A stretch of 11,224 nucleotides of DNA from Thermomicrobiaceae bacterium. GTDB lineage: Bacteria > Chloroflexota > Chloroflexia > Thermomicrobiales > Thermomicrobiaceae. The translations under genes and the position numbers were made by a program. Location: NCBI GenBank assembly GCA_007124395.1, contig SLFF01000062.1, forward strand, positions 1-11,224. The letters are read 5' to 3'. Numbering within the stretch: the stretch's first letter is position 1; every line of letters starts with the position of its first letter. This document shows, one piece after another, positions 1 through 6,552 of this stretch. Below the pieces are notes generated by a model. That model was not told where the DNA came from and made no database searches. It worked only from the letters and a program-made list of their open reading frames with translations.

Positions 1-2
1 CG

Positions 3-443
3 ATGGTTCCTGTGGTTGGAACCCTGTTCGCAGCTGGCGCAGACCTGGTGGTTCTCACGAAGAACCAGCTCATGATGATGTATCGTCTCGCCGCGATCTA
101 TGATCGTGACTTGGACGATCGATGGCGAATCTACTCGGAGCTGCTGCCCGTGGTGGGTGCAGGTTTCCTGTGGAGAACCACCGCTCGCCAGGCGGCGGCC
201 GTGTTGCCAGTTGCCCTGGGCGCAGTGCCGAAAGTGGCCATTGCCTATGCCGGTACCTATGCGATCGGACAGGCAGCGCGCGCCTACTACGAGTGTGGCT
301 ATGAAATCGGCGCGGAAGACATGCAGCGCCTCTACGAGCGTGGAGTATCTGTGCTGACACGTGCGAAACGGCATGGAGTGCCGCCAGAGGAGGCGTCGCT
401 CTCCGGTGGGCGTCCCGCCACTGGGATTTCAGTATCGAATTAA
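3..443 (+). CDS. DUF697-family membrane-associated protein, 3' part (5'-truncated by window edge)
   Basis: The visible 146 residues read as the core of a DUF697 domain, a family often fused to or found with Ras-like GTPase domains in bacterial membrane-associated proteins. The domain hallmarks are the conserved stretch VVLTKNQLMM near residues 16-25, two hydrophobic segments around residues 45-56 and 64-90, and the AYAGTYAIGQAAR motif at about 81-93. The last 30 or so residues are polar and probably a cytoplasmic tail. An ATG lies at position 3, but the conserved domain begins almost at once, so the true start and any GTPase domain most likely lie upstream. The gene ends with TAA and converges on the response-regulator gene 49 nt away, with a hairpin in the gap. 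Family membership is seen from motifs. The cellular role is not known, and no specific function should be assigned. Confidence 0.72.
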   Translation: MVPVVGTLFAAGADLVVLTKNQLMMMYRLAAIYDRDLDDRWRIYSELLPVVGAGFLWRTTARQAAAVLPVALGAVPKVAIAYAGTYAIGQAARAYYECGYEIGAEDMQRLYERGVSVLTRAKRHGVPPEEASLSGGRPATGISVSN

Positions 444-464
444 CGATCATGTGAAGAGGTGAAG

Positions 465-491
465 CGTGGCCGGGTCGATTGCCCGGCCATG
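465..491. terminator. Hairpin between convergent genes, possible bidirectional terminator
   Basis: Arms 465-474 and 482-491 pair over 10 bp (one G-T wobble), with a core of TGGCCGGG against CCCGGCCA and a 7-nt loop. It fills the short gap between the stop of the DUF697 gene and the stop of the response-regulator gene. Neither side has a clean T-tract, although the minus-strand exit is pyrimidine-rich. It may therefore act as a weak or factor-assisted terminator for both genes, or as a 3'-end stabiliser. Confidence 0.55.
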
Positions 492-492
492 A

Positions 493-1887
493 CTATGAGG
501 CGTTAACTGCTTCCGGATCTCCGGCAACTCCGAACTCTTCGAGCTTGGTCTGCAGCTCGCTGAGTTGGATTCCGAGAAGTGCCGCCGCGGCGACTCGATC
601 CCCACTTGACTGACCGATCGCCTCGATGAGCATCTTGCGCTCAACTTCCTGCAACACTTCGGTAATCGGCGTTCCCTTGCGGACTCGTTCAGCGATATCG
701 ACGAACTGCCGCTGATCTGCCGAAGAAAAGCGGATGTGATCCTCACCGATGACGGTTCCCTGCGCCAGCACCACCGCTCGCTCGATAATGTTTTCAAGTT
801 CTCGCACATTGCCCGGCCAGTTGTGGTCCATCAGCGCATCCAGCGCCTGTGGCGAGATTCTGGCTGGTGGCGCGCCCGGGTTGTAGCGATGTTTGTGCAG
901 GAAATGCTCAACCAGTCGCGGGATATCGTCGGTTCGCTCTCGGAGTGGTGGGAGGTACATAGAGATGACGTTGAGCCGGTAGTACAGGTCTTCCCGGAAA
1001 CGTCCCTCTCGAACTTCATGTGCCAGGTTCTTGTTGGTTGCAGCGATGACACGGGTGTCGACCTTCACCGACACGTTGCCACCGACCCGTTCGAACTCTC
1101 GCTCCTGAAGAACACGCAGCAGCTTCTTCTGCGTCGAAAGTGTCATCTCGCCGATCTCATCGAGAAAGATCGTTCCCTTGTTGGCGGTTTCGAAACGTCC
1201 CTTGCGCTGATTGACCGCACCGGTGAACGACCCTTTCTCGTGTCCGAAAAGTTCGCTCTCGAGCAGTGTCTCGGGCAACGCGGCACAGTTCACCTTGACC
1301 ATCGGTCCGCCGGAGTATGACGAACTCTTGTGGAGGATCGCCGCTACCAGCTCTTTGCCGGTCCCCGTCTCACCGGTGATGAGCACCGTGGAGTCCGAGC
1401 GAGCCACACGGCCAATCGTCTTGTAGACCTCCTGCATGGGGCCACTGTTGCCGATCATCGTGTCGTTCGGATCCTGTTCACCCGCAGGGTTCCGCATTCC
1501 CTGGACCTGCTTCAGCAGGGCCTGATGATCGAAAAAGCGGCGAACATTGTGCAGCACGTCTTCCAGATCGAATGGCTTGGTGATGTAATCGTAGGCGCCA
1601 AGTTGCATCGCCTCGATCGCCACGTTGGACGTGCCGTAGGCGGTCATGATGATGAAGGGCAGTTGTCCTTCAACCTTATCCCCGGCCTCGCGCAGAACCT
1701 CTATGCCGTTCTTGTCCGGCATCCGGACGTCCATCAGCACCAGGTCAGGCGGATCGTCGCCATTGAAGGCCGTCAGTACCTCGGTGCCGTTCTCGGACTC
1801 CTCGATGTCATAGTCTTCATCTTCGAGAAACTCGCGAAGCATCGCTCTGATTGCTGCGTCGTCGTCGGCGATGAGTATTCGTTCCAT
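493..1887 (-). CDS. NtrC-family sigma54-dependent response regulator
   Basis: This 464-residue cytoplasmic protein has the full three-part architecture of an NtrC-type activator. Residues 1-120 are a receiver domain with acidic pocket D8-D10, phospho-acceptor D53 (in LMDVRMP), T82 and K104. Residues about 143-380 are an AAA+ domain with Walker A GETGTGKE (172-179), Walker B near 238-247 (FLDEIGE), the sigma54-contact loop as GSFTGA (219-224, where the commonest form is GAFTGA), and the sensor/arginine region RFREDLYYRLNV (296-307). Residues about 412-455 form a Fis-type helix-turn-helix. It should be activated by phosphorylation and drive ATP-dependent open-complex formation at sigma54 promoters. 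No histidine kinase is present within the window, so its signal and targets are unknown. The ATG start is preceded by GAGGGA at a long spacing of about 12 nt, a poor ribosome site. The C-terminal recognition helix (LSELQTKLEEFG) is less basic than usual. Family assignment is secure; the specific name is not. Confidence 0.93.
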   Translation of the reverse strand: MERILIADDDAAIRAMLREFLEDEDYDIEESENGTEVLTAFNGDDPPDLVLMDVRMPDKNGIEVLREAGDKVEGQLPFIIMTAYGTSNVAIEAMQLGAYDYITKPFDLEDVLHNVRRFFDHQALLKQVQGMRNPAGEQDPNDTMIGNSGPMQEVYKTIGRVARSDSTVLITGETGTGKELVAAILHKSSSYSGGPMVKVNCAALPETLLESELFGHEKGSFTGAVNQRKGRFETANKGTIFLDEIGEMTLSTQKKLLRVLQEREFERVGGNVSVKVDTRVIAATNKNLAHEVREGRFREDLYYRLNVISMYLPPLRERTDDIPRLVEHFLHKHRYNPGAPPARISPQALDALMDHNWPGNVRELENIIERAVVLAQGTVIGEDHIRFSSADQRQFVDIAERVRKGTPITEVLQEVERKMLIEAIGQSSGDRVAAAALLGIQLSELQTKLEEFGVAGDPEAVNAS

Positions 1888-1930
1888 GATTGAAGTGCTT
1901 CCCTCGATGCATTGGTCTGATCGCGTAGCT

Positions 1931-1961
1931 TCGGCGTCCTTGCAGAAGAAATGGACGCCGA
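1931..1961. repeat. 9-bp perfect inverted repeat upstream of the response regulator
   Basis: TCGGCGTCC (1931-1939) and GGACGCCGA (1953-1961) are exact inverted copies separated by 13 nt. The dyad lies immediately downstream of the proposed minus-strand extended -10, over and after the expected start of transcription. That position suits a repressor or autoregulatory operator, or a 5'-UTR hairpin. The symmetry is seen in the sequence; the function is inferred. Confidence 0.5.
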
Positions 1962-1962
1962 T

Positions 1963-1971
1963 AGTATAACA
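1963..1971 (-). promoter_or_regulatory. Extended -10 promoter for the response regulator
   Basis: Read on the minus strand, this is TGTTATACT, an extended -10 (TGn followed by TATACT, 5 of 6 to TATAAT). No good -35 lies at 16-18 bp, which is tolerated by extended -10 promoters. The predicted start near 1956 gives a leader of about 70 nt to the ATG at 1887. Confidence 0.45.
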
Positions 1972-2025
1972 AGCGCAGTGAAATAGTCTTGTAACGCTGG
2001 GAACGCAGCGATTTCGTGGGTCTCA

Positions 2026-2034
2026 TGCTAGGCT
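2026..2034 (+). promoter_or_regulatory. Weak candidate extended -10 for aroKB
   Basis: TGCTAGGCT lies about 50 nt before the aroKB start and resembles an extended -10 (TGn then TAGGCT, 3 of 6 to the consensus). No convincing -35 accompanies it. The same TAGGCT hexamer appears as the candidate -10 in front of the YggX gene, which mildly supports it. Confidence 0.25.
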
Positions 2035-2083
2035 AGAGGAAATCGGACGAATTTGGAACCCTTGGGAAACAGAATCGAGAATT

Positions 2084-3727
2084 GTGGTGAAACGAGTCAT
2101 CCTGATTGGTCTGAGCGGTACCGGAAAGTCGAGCCTTGCCCCGCTGGTCGCTCGCGAGATTGGCTATTCATGGGTTGATACCGATCAGGAGATCACCCAG
2201 CGATTCAACATGCCTATTCCGGACGTCTTTCGTGAATTCGGAGAGTCGACGTTTCGCTCGGTGGAGCGCGACGTTATCAAGTCCGCTTGTTTGCGAGACG
2301 AGGTCGTCGTGGCCACAGGAGGTGGCGCGGTTCTCGATGAAGCCAACTGGGCCTGTATGCGTCCAGGGGCGGTTATCATCCATCTCCGAGCATCTACCGA
2401 AGAGATCGTCAGCCGATTGCAATCAGCCGAACAGGGCGATCCGGAAGATGTGCGCCCACTGCTTCAGGGCGACGACCCGGAACAGCGCCTGACCGAGCTG
2501 TGGAGTCGGCGCAAACCGCTCTACGACCGGGCCGATATCGAAATCGAGACCGACAGGAAGACGCCAGACCAGATCGTGCGAGAGATTGTCCGTTCGGTCC
2601 GTCGCGTGTCTGAGACCGGGCTCGTGCCAGTGACGTCGATCGATGTTCCTGCAGGGCGGTCTGATATCTACGCAGGTGCCGGAATCAGCAAGTTCGCGGC
2701 CCAGTTGATACGAAGCCGATGGCCAGAGGCTCAGCGGATCTGGCTCGTGACCGACACGAACATCCAGCAACACTGGGCCAGTCCCATGCGTCGACAGCTG
2801 CAGGACGAAGGCTTCACTACCGAGGTTTACGCGGTTGATTCGGGGGAAGTATCGAAGTCGCTCAAGTCCGTTGAGGAACTTCTCGACTGGATGATTCGTG
2901 GCCGGGTGAATCGACGGGATATTCTGGTTGCCCTCGGCGGTGGCGTTGTCGGCGACCTCGCCGGGTTTGCCGCCTCGATCGTTCTCCGTGGTATTAACCT
3001 GGTGCAGATTCCGACCAGTCTCCTGGCAATGGTGGACAGCAGCGTTGGCGGCAAGACCGGCGTGAATCACGAGTTGGGCAAGAACCTTATCGGCGCGTTC
3101 TACCAGCCTCAGCTTGTGATCGCCGACACCAAACTTCTGGAGACGTTGCCGCAGCGTGAATTGTGCGCTGGCTGGGCCGAGGTGATCAAGCACGGCATGA
3201 TCGAACGCAGCGCAACCGGTGCGCCTTCGGCCGGATTGCTTGAAGCGCTGGAAGGTCTCGGTGGCAATCCGTGTCGGATCTCGGCGGAAACCCTCGCGGA
3301 TGTGGTTGCCTGGAACATCAACATTAAAGCCGAAGTCGTCCGGCAGGATGAGCGAGAATCCGGACATCGCTGGTTGCTGAATCTCGGCCACACGATGGGT
3401 CATGCCATGGAGGCGGCCGAGTATCGGTATATCCACGGTGAAGCGGTCGGACTCGGCCTTCGTGCCGCTGCGCGTTTGAGTAAACATCTCGGGATGTGCG
3501 ATCAGGATCTGGTCGATCGGCAGGATCATCTGCTCGATGGAGCAGGTATCCCTCAGAAATTCGACGGTGATCTGGACGTCGTGCTGGAGCGAATGGCACG
3601 GGACAAGAAGGCGATCCACAACCGCCTGACCTGGATTCTTCCGGTAGCGCCCGGCTCTGTCACGGTGCGTCAGGATGTCCCGATTGATGCCGTGGTGAAG
3701 GTCGCCCGGGCGATCGGGGCGGAGTAG
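2084..3727 (+). CDS. aroKB: Bifunctional shikimate kinase / 3-dehydroquinate synthase
   Basis: A 547-residue fusion carrying two shikimate-pathway enzymes. Residues 1-170 are shikimate kinase: P-loop GLSGTGKSS (9-17), substrate-binding D34, FGESTFRSVE with R58 (52-61), ATGGGAV (77-83) and lid arginine R124 in RPLL. Residues about 190-547 are 3-dehydroquinate synthase, which makes the first ring of the pathway with NAD and zinc: GGGVVGDLAGFAA (285-297), TSLLAMVDSSVGGKTG (311-326), probable metal ligands E366, H436 and H451 (HGEAVGLG), and NLGHTMGHAME (433-443). Every key residue is present, so both halves look active. The kinase-first order matches the AroKB type known from Thermotoga maritima, although the two enzymes are not consecutive steps. 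The start is GTG, with a second GTG directly after it and only a weak GAGA as ribosome site. It stands alone, followed by a terminator-like hairpin. Confidence 0.95.
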   Translation: MVKRVILIGLSGTGKSSLAPLVAREIGYSWVDTDQEITQRFNMPIPDVFREFGESTFRSVERDVIKSACLRDEVVVATGGGAVLDEANWACMRPGAVIIHLRASTEEIVSRLQSAEQGDPEDVRPLLQGDDPEQRLTELWSRRKPLYDRADIEIETDRKTPDQIVREIVRSVRRVSETGLVPVTSIDVPAGRSDIYAGAGISKFAAQLIRSRWPEAQRIWLVTDTNIQQHWASPMRRQLQDEGFTTEVYAVDSGEVSKSLKSVEELLDWMIRGRVNRRDILVALGGGVVGDLAGFAASIVLRGINLVQIPTSLLAMVDSSVGGKTGVNHELGKNLIGAFYQPQLVIADTKLLETLPQRELCAGWAEVIKHGMIERSATGAPSAGLLEALEGLGGNPCRISAETLADVVAWNINIKAEVVRQDERESGHRWLLNLGHTMGHAMEAAEYRYIHGEAVGLGLRAAARLSKHLGMCDQDLVDRQDHLLDGAGIPQKFDGDLDVVLERMARDKKAIHNRLTWILPVAPGSVTVRQDVPIDAVVKVARAIGAE

Positions 3728-3734
3728 ATTTCCG

Positions 3735-3753
3735 GCCCCTCGAGTTGAGGGGC
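3735..3753 (+). terminator. Terminator-like hairpin after aroKB
   Basis: GCCCCTC (3735-3741) pairs perfectly with GAGGGGC (3747-3753) across a 5-nt loop, 7 nt after the aroKB stop codon. The following bases are TTCCCGCTGTTTG, so the T-tract is poor and termination may be incomplete. The 3' arm overlaps the -35 of the proposed ahcY promoter. Confidence 0.55.
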
Positions 3754-3773
3754 TTCCCGCTGTTTGCTATAGT
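3745..3773 (+). promoter_or_regulatory. Sigma70-type promoter for ahcY (and probably metK)
   Basis: TTGAGG (3745-3750) and TATAGT (3768-3773) are separated by exactly 17 bp, giving 4 of 6 and 5 of 6 matches to the housekeeping consensus. The predicted transcription start near 3780 leaves a leader of about 190 nt before the ahcY ATG. The -35 shares bases with the aroKB terminator stem, so the two genes appear to be separate transcription units with tightly packed signals. Confidence 0.5.
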
Positions 3774-3882
3774 CATATGCTGACAACTCAATATGCAGGT
3801 CCCGTCATTGGCTCGGCGGATTTGGCCGGAAGTTCAGTGGTCAGAGCGTCGGGGTGGTGCGAAGTTTGCGAGTGTTTATTCG

Positions 3883-3950
3883 GGAACGGTAGATTACTCC
3901 CTGATCTGACCTGCCAGGGTAGCGCCGGTTCCAGTTGTTTTATTCGTTTT
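3883..3950 (+). promoter_or_regulatory. Structured leader element before ahcY, possible attenuator
   Basis: GGAACGG (3883-3889) can pair with CCGGTTCC (3925-3932, one bulged G). Inside it, CCCTG (3899-3903) pairs with CAGGG (3915-3919). The paired block is followed by a T-rich run, TTGTTTTATTCGTTTT, ending near 3950, directly before the ribosome site. A nested hairpin plus T-run is the form expected of an intrinsic terminator or attenuator. I could not match it to a known SAM or SAH riboswitch. The pairing is seen; a regulatory role is inferred. Confidence 0.3.
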
Positions 3951-3969
3951 ATGAGAAAGGGTGTTTTGA

Positions 3970-5241
3970 ATGAGCGGCACTGTTGCCGAACGTTATGACA
4001 TCAAAGATATTAATCTTGCTGAAGACGGCAGGAAGCGGATCGCCTGGGCGGCTCGAGAGATGCCGGTCCTGGACCTGATTCGTCAGCGTTTTGAGAAGGA
4101 AAAACCACTCGCAGGCGTCCGCATGGTTGCCTGTGTTCACGTGACGACCGAAACGGCGAACCTCGCCTATGCTCTGCGTGCCGGTGGTGCTGACTGCGCA
4201 ATCTGCGCCAGCAACCCGCTGTCGACGCAGGACGACGTGACTGCCGCGCTGGTCGCGGACGGCTTCCAGGTTTTTGCTATCAAGGGTGAAGACGAAGAGA
4301 CCTATTTCAAGCACATTTATCAGGCTCTGGATCACAAGCCACACATCGTTATCGACGACGGTGCAGACGTGGTGAGCACGATTCATAAGGAAAAACTCGA
4401 TATCGCCGCTGACATGCTCGGCGCGACTGAAGAGACCACCACTGGTGTTATCCGGATGCGCGCCATGGAGCGTGAAGGTATTCTGCAGTTCCCGGTTGTG
4501 GCCGTGAACGACTCCGATACCAAGCACTTCTTCGATAACCGCTACGGTACCGGACAGAGCACAATCGACGGTATCCTGCGGGCGACCAACATCCTGATCG
4601 CCGGCCGCGTGGTTGTCGTCTCCGGCTATGGCTGGTGCGGCAAGGGCGTTGCAATGCGCGCATCCGGTATGGGCGCCAAGGTCGTGGTTACCGAAGTCGA
4701 CGCTGTCCGCGCTCTCGAAGCAGCAATGGACGGCTTCCAGGTCATGCCGATGGATGACGCCGCCTCGATCGGCGACATCTTCGTCACCGCAACCGGTGAT
4801 ATCGACGTGATCAACAAGCAGCACTTCGCCAAGATGAAGGACGGCGCGATGGTTGCCAACGCTGGTCACTTCGACAGCGAGATCAACCTCGACAGCCTTG
4901 CCGAAATGGCCAAGGAGCGCAAGAACCTTCGCCCGTTCGTCGACGAGTTCAAGATCGACGACGATCGCGGCGTGATCGTCCTCGGTGAAGGCCGACTCAT
5001 CAACCTGGCGGCGGCCGAAGGTCACCCAGCCAGTGTGATGGACATGAGTTTCGCGAACCAGGCGATGGCCGCTCGATTCCTCGCCCAGGAAAAGGGCAAG
5101 CTCGAGAACATCGTTTACCGGGTTCCGGAAGAGATCGACCAGGAGATCGCCACGCTCAAGCTGCACGCTATGGGTGTGAAGATCGATACGCTCACGCCAG
5201 AGCAGGAACACTACCTGCAGTCCTGGCAGACCGGTACCTAA
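3970..5241 (+). CDS. ahcY: Adenosylhomocysteinase (S-adenosylhomocysteine hydrolase)
   Basis: A 423-residue cytoplasmic enzyme that reversibly splits S-adenosylhomocysteine to adenosine and homocysteine, relieving product inhibition of methyltransferases. Catalytic and substrate residues are in place: H57 and T59 (HVTTETA), D130 (IDDGAD), E155 (EETTTG), and K185 with D189-N190 (TKHFFDNRYGTGQS, 184-197). The NAD-binding Rossmann motif is GYGWCGKG (219-226). AGHFDSEI (298-305) and the C-terminal GEGRLINLAAAEGHPASVMD region (339-358) are also typical. The length and the lack of the longer insert and C-terminal tail of the eukaryotic/proteobacterial form place it with the short archaeal and thermophile-type enzymes. 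The ATG start has AGAAAGGG at 3954-3961, 8 nt upstream. metK follows 90 nt downstream, consistent with an activated-methyl-cycle operon. Confidence 0.97.
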   Translation: MSGTVAERYDIKDINLAEDGRKRIAWAAREMPVLDLIRQRFEKEKPLAGVRMVACVHVTTETANLAYALRAGGADCAICASNPLSTQDDVTAALVADGFQVFAIKGEDEETYFKHIYQALDHKPHIVIDDGADVVSTIHKEKLDIAADMLGATEETTTGVIRMRAMEREGILQFPVVAVNDSDTKHFFDNRYGTGQSTIDGILRATNILIAGRVVVVSGYGWCGKGVAMRASGMGAKVVVTEVDAVRALEAAMDGFQVMPMDDAASIGDIFVTATGDIDVINKQHFAKMKDGAMVANAGHFDSEINLDSLAEMAKERKNLRPFVDEFKIDDDRGVIVLGEGRLINLAAAEGHPASVMDMSFANQAMAARFLAQEKGKLENIVYRVPEEIDQEIATLKLHAMGVKIDTLTPEQEHYLQSWQTGT

Positions 5242-5279
5242 ATCGGTCGTCACTAATCCCGGCAACGTTCGGGACGGTC

Positions 5280-5306
5280 GGGGCGGCTATCTTAGCCGCC
5301 CCGTTT
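5280..5306 (+). terminator. Strong hairpin between ahcY and metK
   Basis: GGGGCGGCTA (5280-5289) and TAGCCGCCCC (5293-5302) form a perfect 10-bp stem with a 3-nt TCT loop, followed by only GTTT. A weaker stem (TCCCG 5257-5261 with CGGGA 5270-5274) precedes it. No promoter is visible between this hairpin and metK. It is therefore more likely a partial terminator, attenuator or mRNA-processing/stability element inside one transcript than a full stop. Confidence 0.55.
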
Positions 5307-5331
5307 ACGTGCGAAAAAGGAGTATGTGTAC

Positions 5332-6519
5332 GTGACAACCAGTTTCATGCGGTCTCCGCATACGCTATTCACCTCGGAGTCAGTGACCGAGGGGCACCCG
5401 GACAAGCTCTGTGATCAGATCTCAGATGCAGTTCTGGACGAGATTTACCGACATGATCCGCAGGCGCATGTCGCCTGTGAAACGTCGACAACCACCGGGT
5501 TGATTCTGGTATTCGGTGAGATCACCACCGAAACGTACATCGATATTCCGAGCATCGTGCGCAAGACGGTGCGCGACATCGGCTATACCAGCGCAGAGTA
5601 TGGTTTCGACGCGGCGACATGTGGCGTTGTGACGGCGATCAACGAACAGTCCCCGGAGATCAATCAGGGTGTTCGCAAGGTATCGCAGGATGACGCGGAT
5701 TCAGTCGGTGCTGGTGACCAGGGCATGATGATCGGTTTTGCCTGTAACGAGACTCCCGAGTTGATGCCACTGCCGATTTCGCTTGCACACAAGATGACCC
5801 GCCGGATGGCCGATCTCCGGCATTCCGGTGAACTCGACTATCTCCGCCCGGATGGCAAGAGTCAGGTGACCGTTGCCTATGAGCACGGCATCGCCAGACG
5901 TGTCCCGACTATCGTGCTGTCAACCCAACACGATCGCGAGGTCACGCAGGACCGCATTCGCAAGGATCTGGAAGAGGCGGTAGTCCACCACTGTGTTCCC
6001 GCCGATATGCTCGATGACGCCCTCAAGCTGTATGTGAACCCGAGCGGCAGCTTTATGCTCGGCGGACCGATGAGTGACGCCGGACTGACCGGACGCAAGA
6101 TCATTGTCGATACCTATGGCGGAATTGCCCGTCATGGAGGCGGCGCGTTCTCCGGCAAAGACCCGACAAAGGTCGATCGGTCTGGCGCATACGCGGCCCG
6201 GTATGTCGCGAAGAACGTGGTTGCGGCAGGACTGGCTGATCGCTTCGAAGTGCAGGTCTCCTACGCGATCGGTGTCGTCGAGCCAATCTCGATCCACATT
6301 GAGGCGTTTGGAACAGCCAAAATTGATGAAGAGAAGATCGAGGCTCTGATCGCTCAGCATTTCGATCTCCGGCCGGGCGCAATTCTGCGTGATCTGGATC
6401 TGCGACGACCGATCTACCAGCAGGTTGCAGCATACGGACACTTTGGACGCCCGGATCTGGATCTCCCGTGGGAGCGTACCGATAAAGTGGACATCCTTCG
6501 ACAGGAAGCCGGACTGTAA
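5332..6519 (+). CDS. metK: S-adenosylmethionine synthetase (methionine adenosyltransferase)
   Basis: Makes S-adenosylmethionine from methionine and ATP, releasing phosphate and diphosphate; a cytoplasmic homotetramer in known members. The product is 395 residues from this start, close to the usual bacterial length. Visible motifs are SVTEGHPDKLCD near the N-terminus (17-28; ATP-binding HPDK at 22-25), the first family signature GAGDQGMMIGFA (126-137), and the second, GGGAFSGKDPTKVDRS (269-284). The C-terminal YGHFGRPDLDLPWERTDK is also typical. Start choice: AAAGGAG (5316-5322) is 9 nt before GTG 5332 but only 3 nt before the in-frame GTG 5326, so 5332 is preferred; ATG 5347 is another option. 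The gene follows ahcY on the same strand, completing the two ends of the methyl cycle, and is followed after 33 nt by a sugar-nucleotide reductase gene. Confidence 0.97.
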   Translation: MTTSFMRSPHTLFTSESVTEGHPDKLCDQISDAVLDEIYRHDPQAHVACETSTTTGLILVFGEITTETYIDIPSIVRKTVRDIGYTSAEYGFDAATCGVVTAINEQSPEINQGVRKVSQDDADSVGAGDQGMMIGFACNETPELMPLPISLAHKMTRRMADLRHSGELDYLRPDGKSQVTVAYEHGIARRVPTIVLSTQHDREVTQDRIRKDLEEAVVHHCVPADMLDDALKLYVNPSGSFMLGGPMSDAGLTGRKIIVDTYGGIARHGGGAFSGKDPTKVDRSGAYAARYVAKNVVAAGLADRFEVQVSYAIGVVEPISIHIEAFGTAKIDEEKIEALIAQHFDLRPGAILRDLDLRRPIYQQVAAYGHFGRPDLDLPWERTDKVDILRQEAGL

Positions 6520-6552
6520 CCCGGGAACAGGAAGATTAGGCGGGCTGACATC

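Noticed and set aside
736..1893. Plus-strand open frames of 194 and 187 codons across the response regulator.
   Set aside because: They are antisense to a gene with all NtrC-family motifs; no protein family is recognisable.
2423..3619. Long antisense open frame of 398 codons within aroKB.
   Set aside because: It is a mirror of the conserved aroKB coding frame, with no ribosome site or motif.
3780..3969. SAH riboswitch in the ahcY leader (a GGCTCGG string is present near 3810).
   Set aside because: The other conserved blocks of the SAH aptamer, in particular the GAGGAGCGCTGC-like segment and the closing GGCGCTC, are absent, so the match is by chance.
3777..3998. Small 73-codon reading frame over the ahcY leader.
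   Set aside because: It has no ribosome site, starts at or before the predicted transcription start, overlaps ahcY out of frame and has no recognisable sequence pattern.
3949..5265. Long antisense open frame of 438 codons across ahcY.
   Set aside because: The sense strand encodes a complete adenosylhomocysteinase; the antisense product shows no family motif and is a product of codon bias.
5242..5331. SAM-I riboswitch before metK (CCCGGCAAC at about 5258).
   Set aside because: Only this short string fits; the GATGAA core, the paired P1/P3 arms and the full aptamer length are missing.
5324..5335. Micro-ORF ATG-TGT-ACG-TGA overlapping the metK start.
   Set aside because: The Shine-Dalgarno ends 1 nt before its ATG, too close for initiation there; the same site fits GTG 5332 well.
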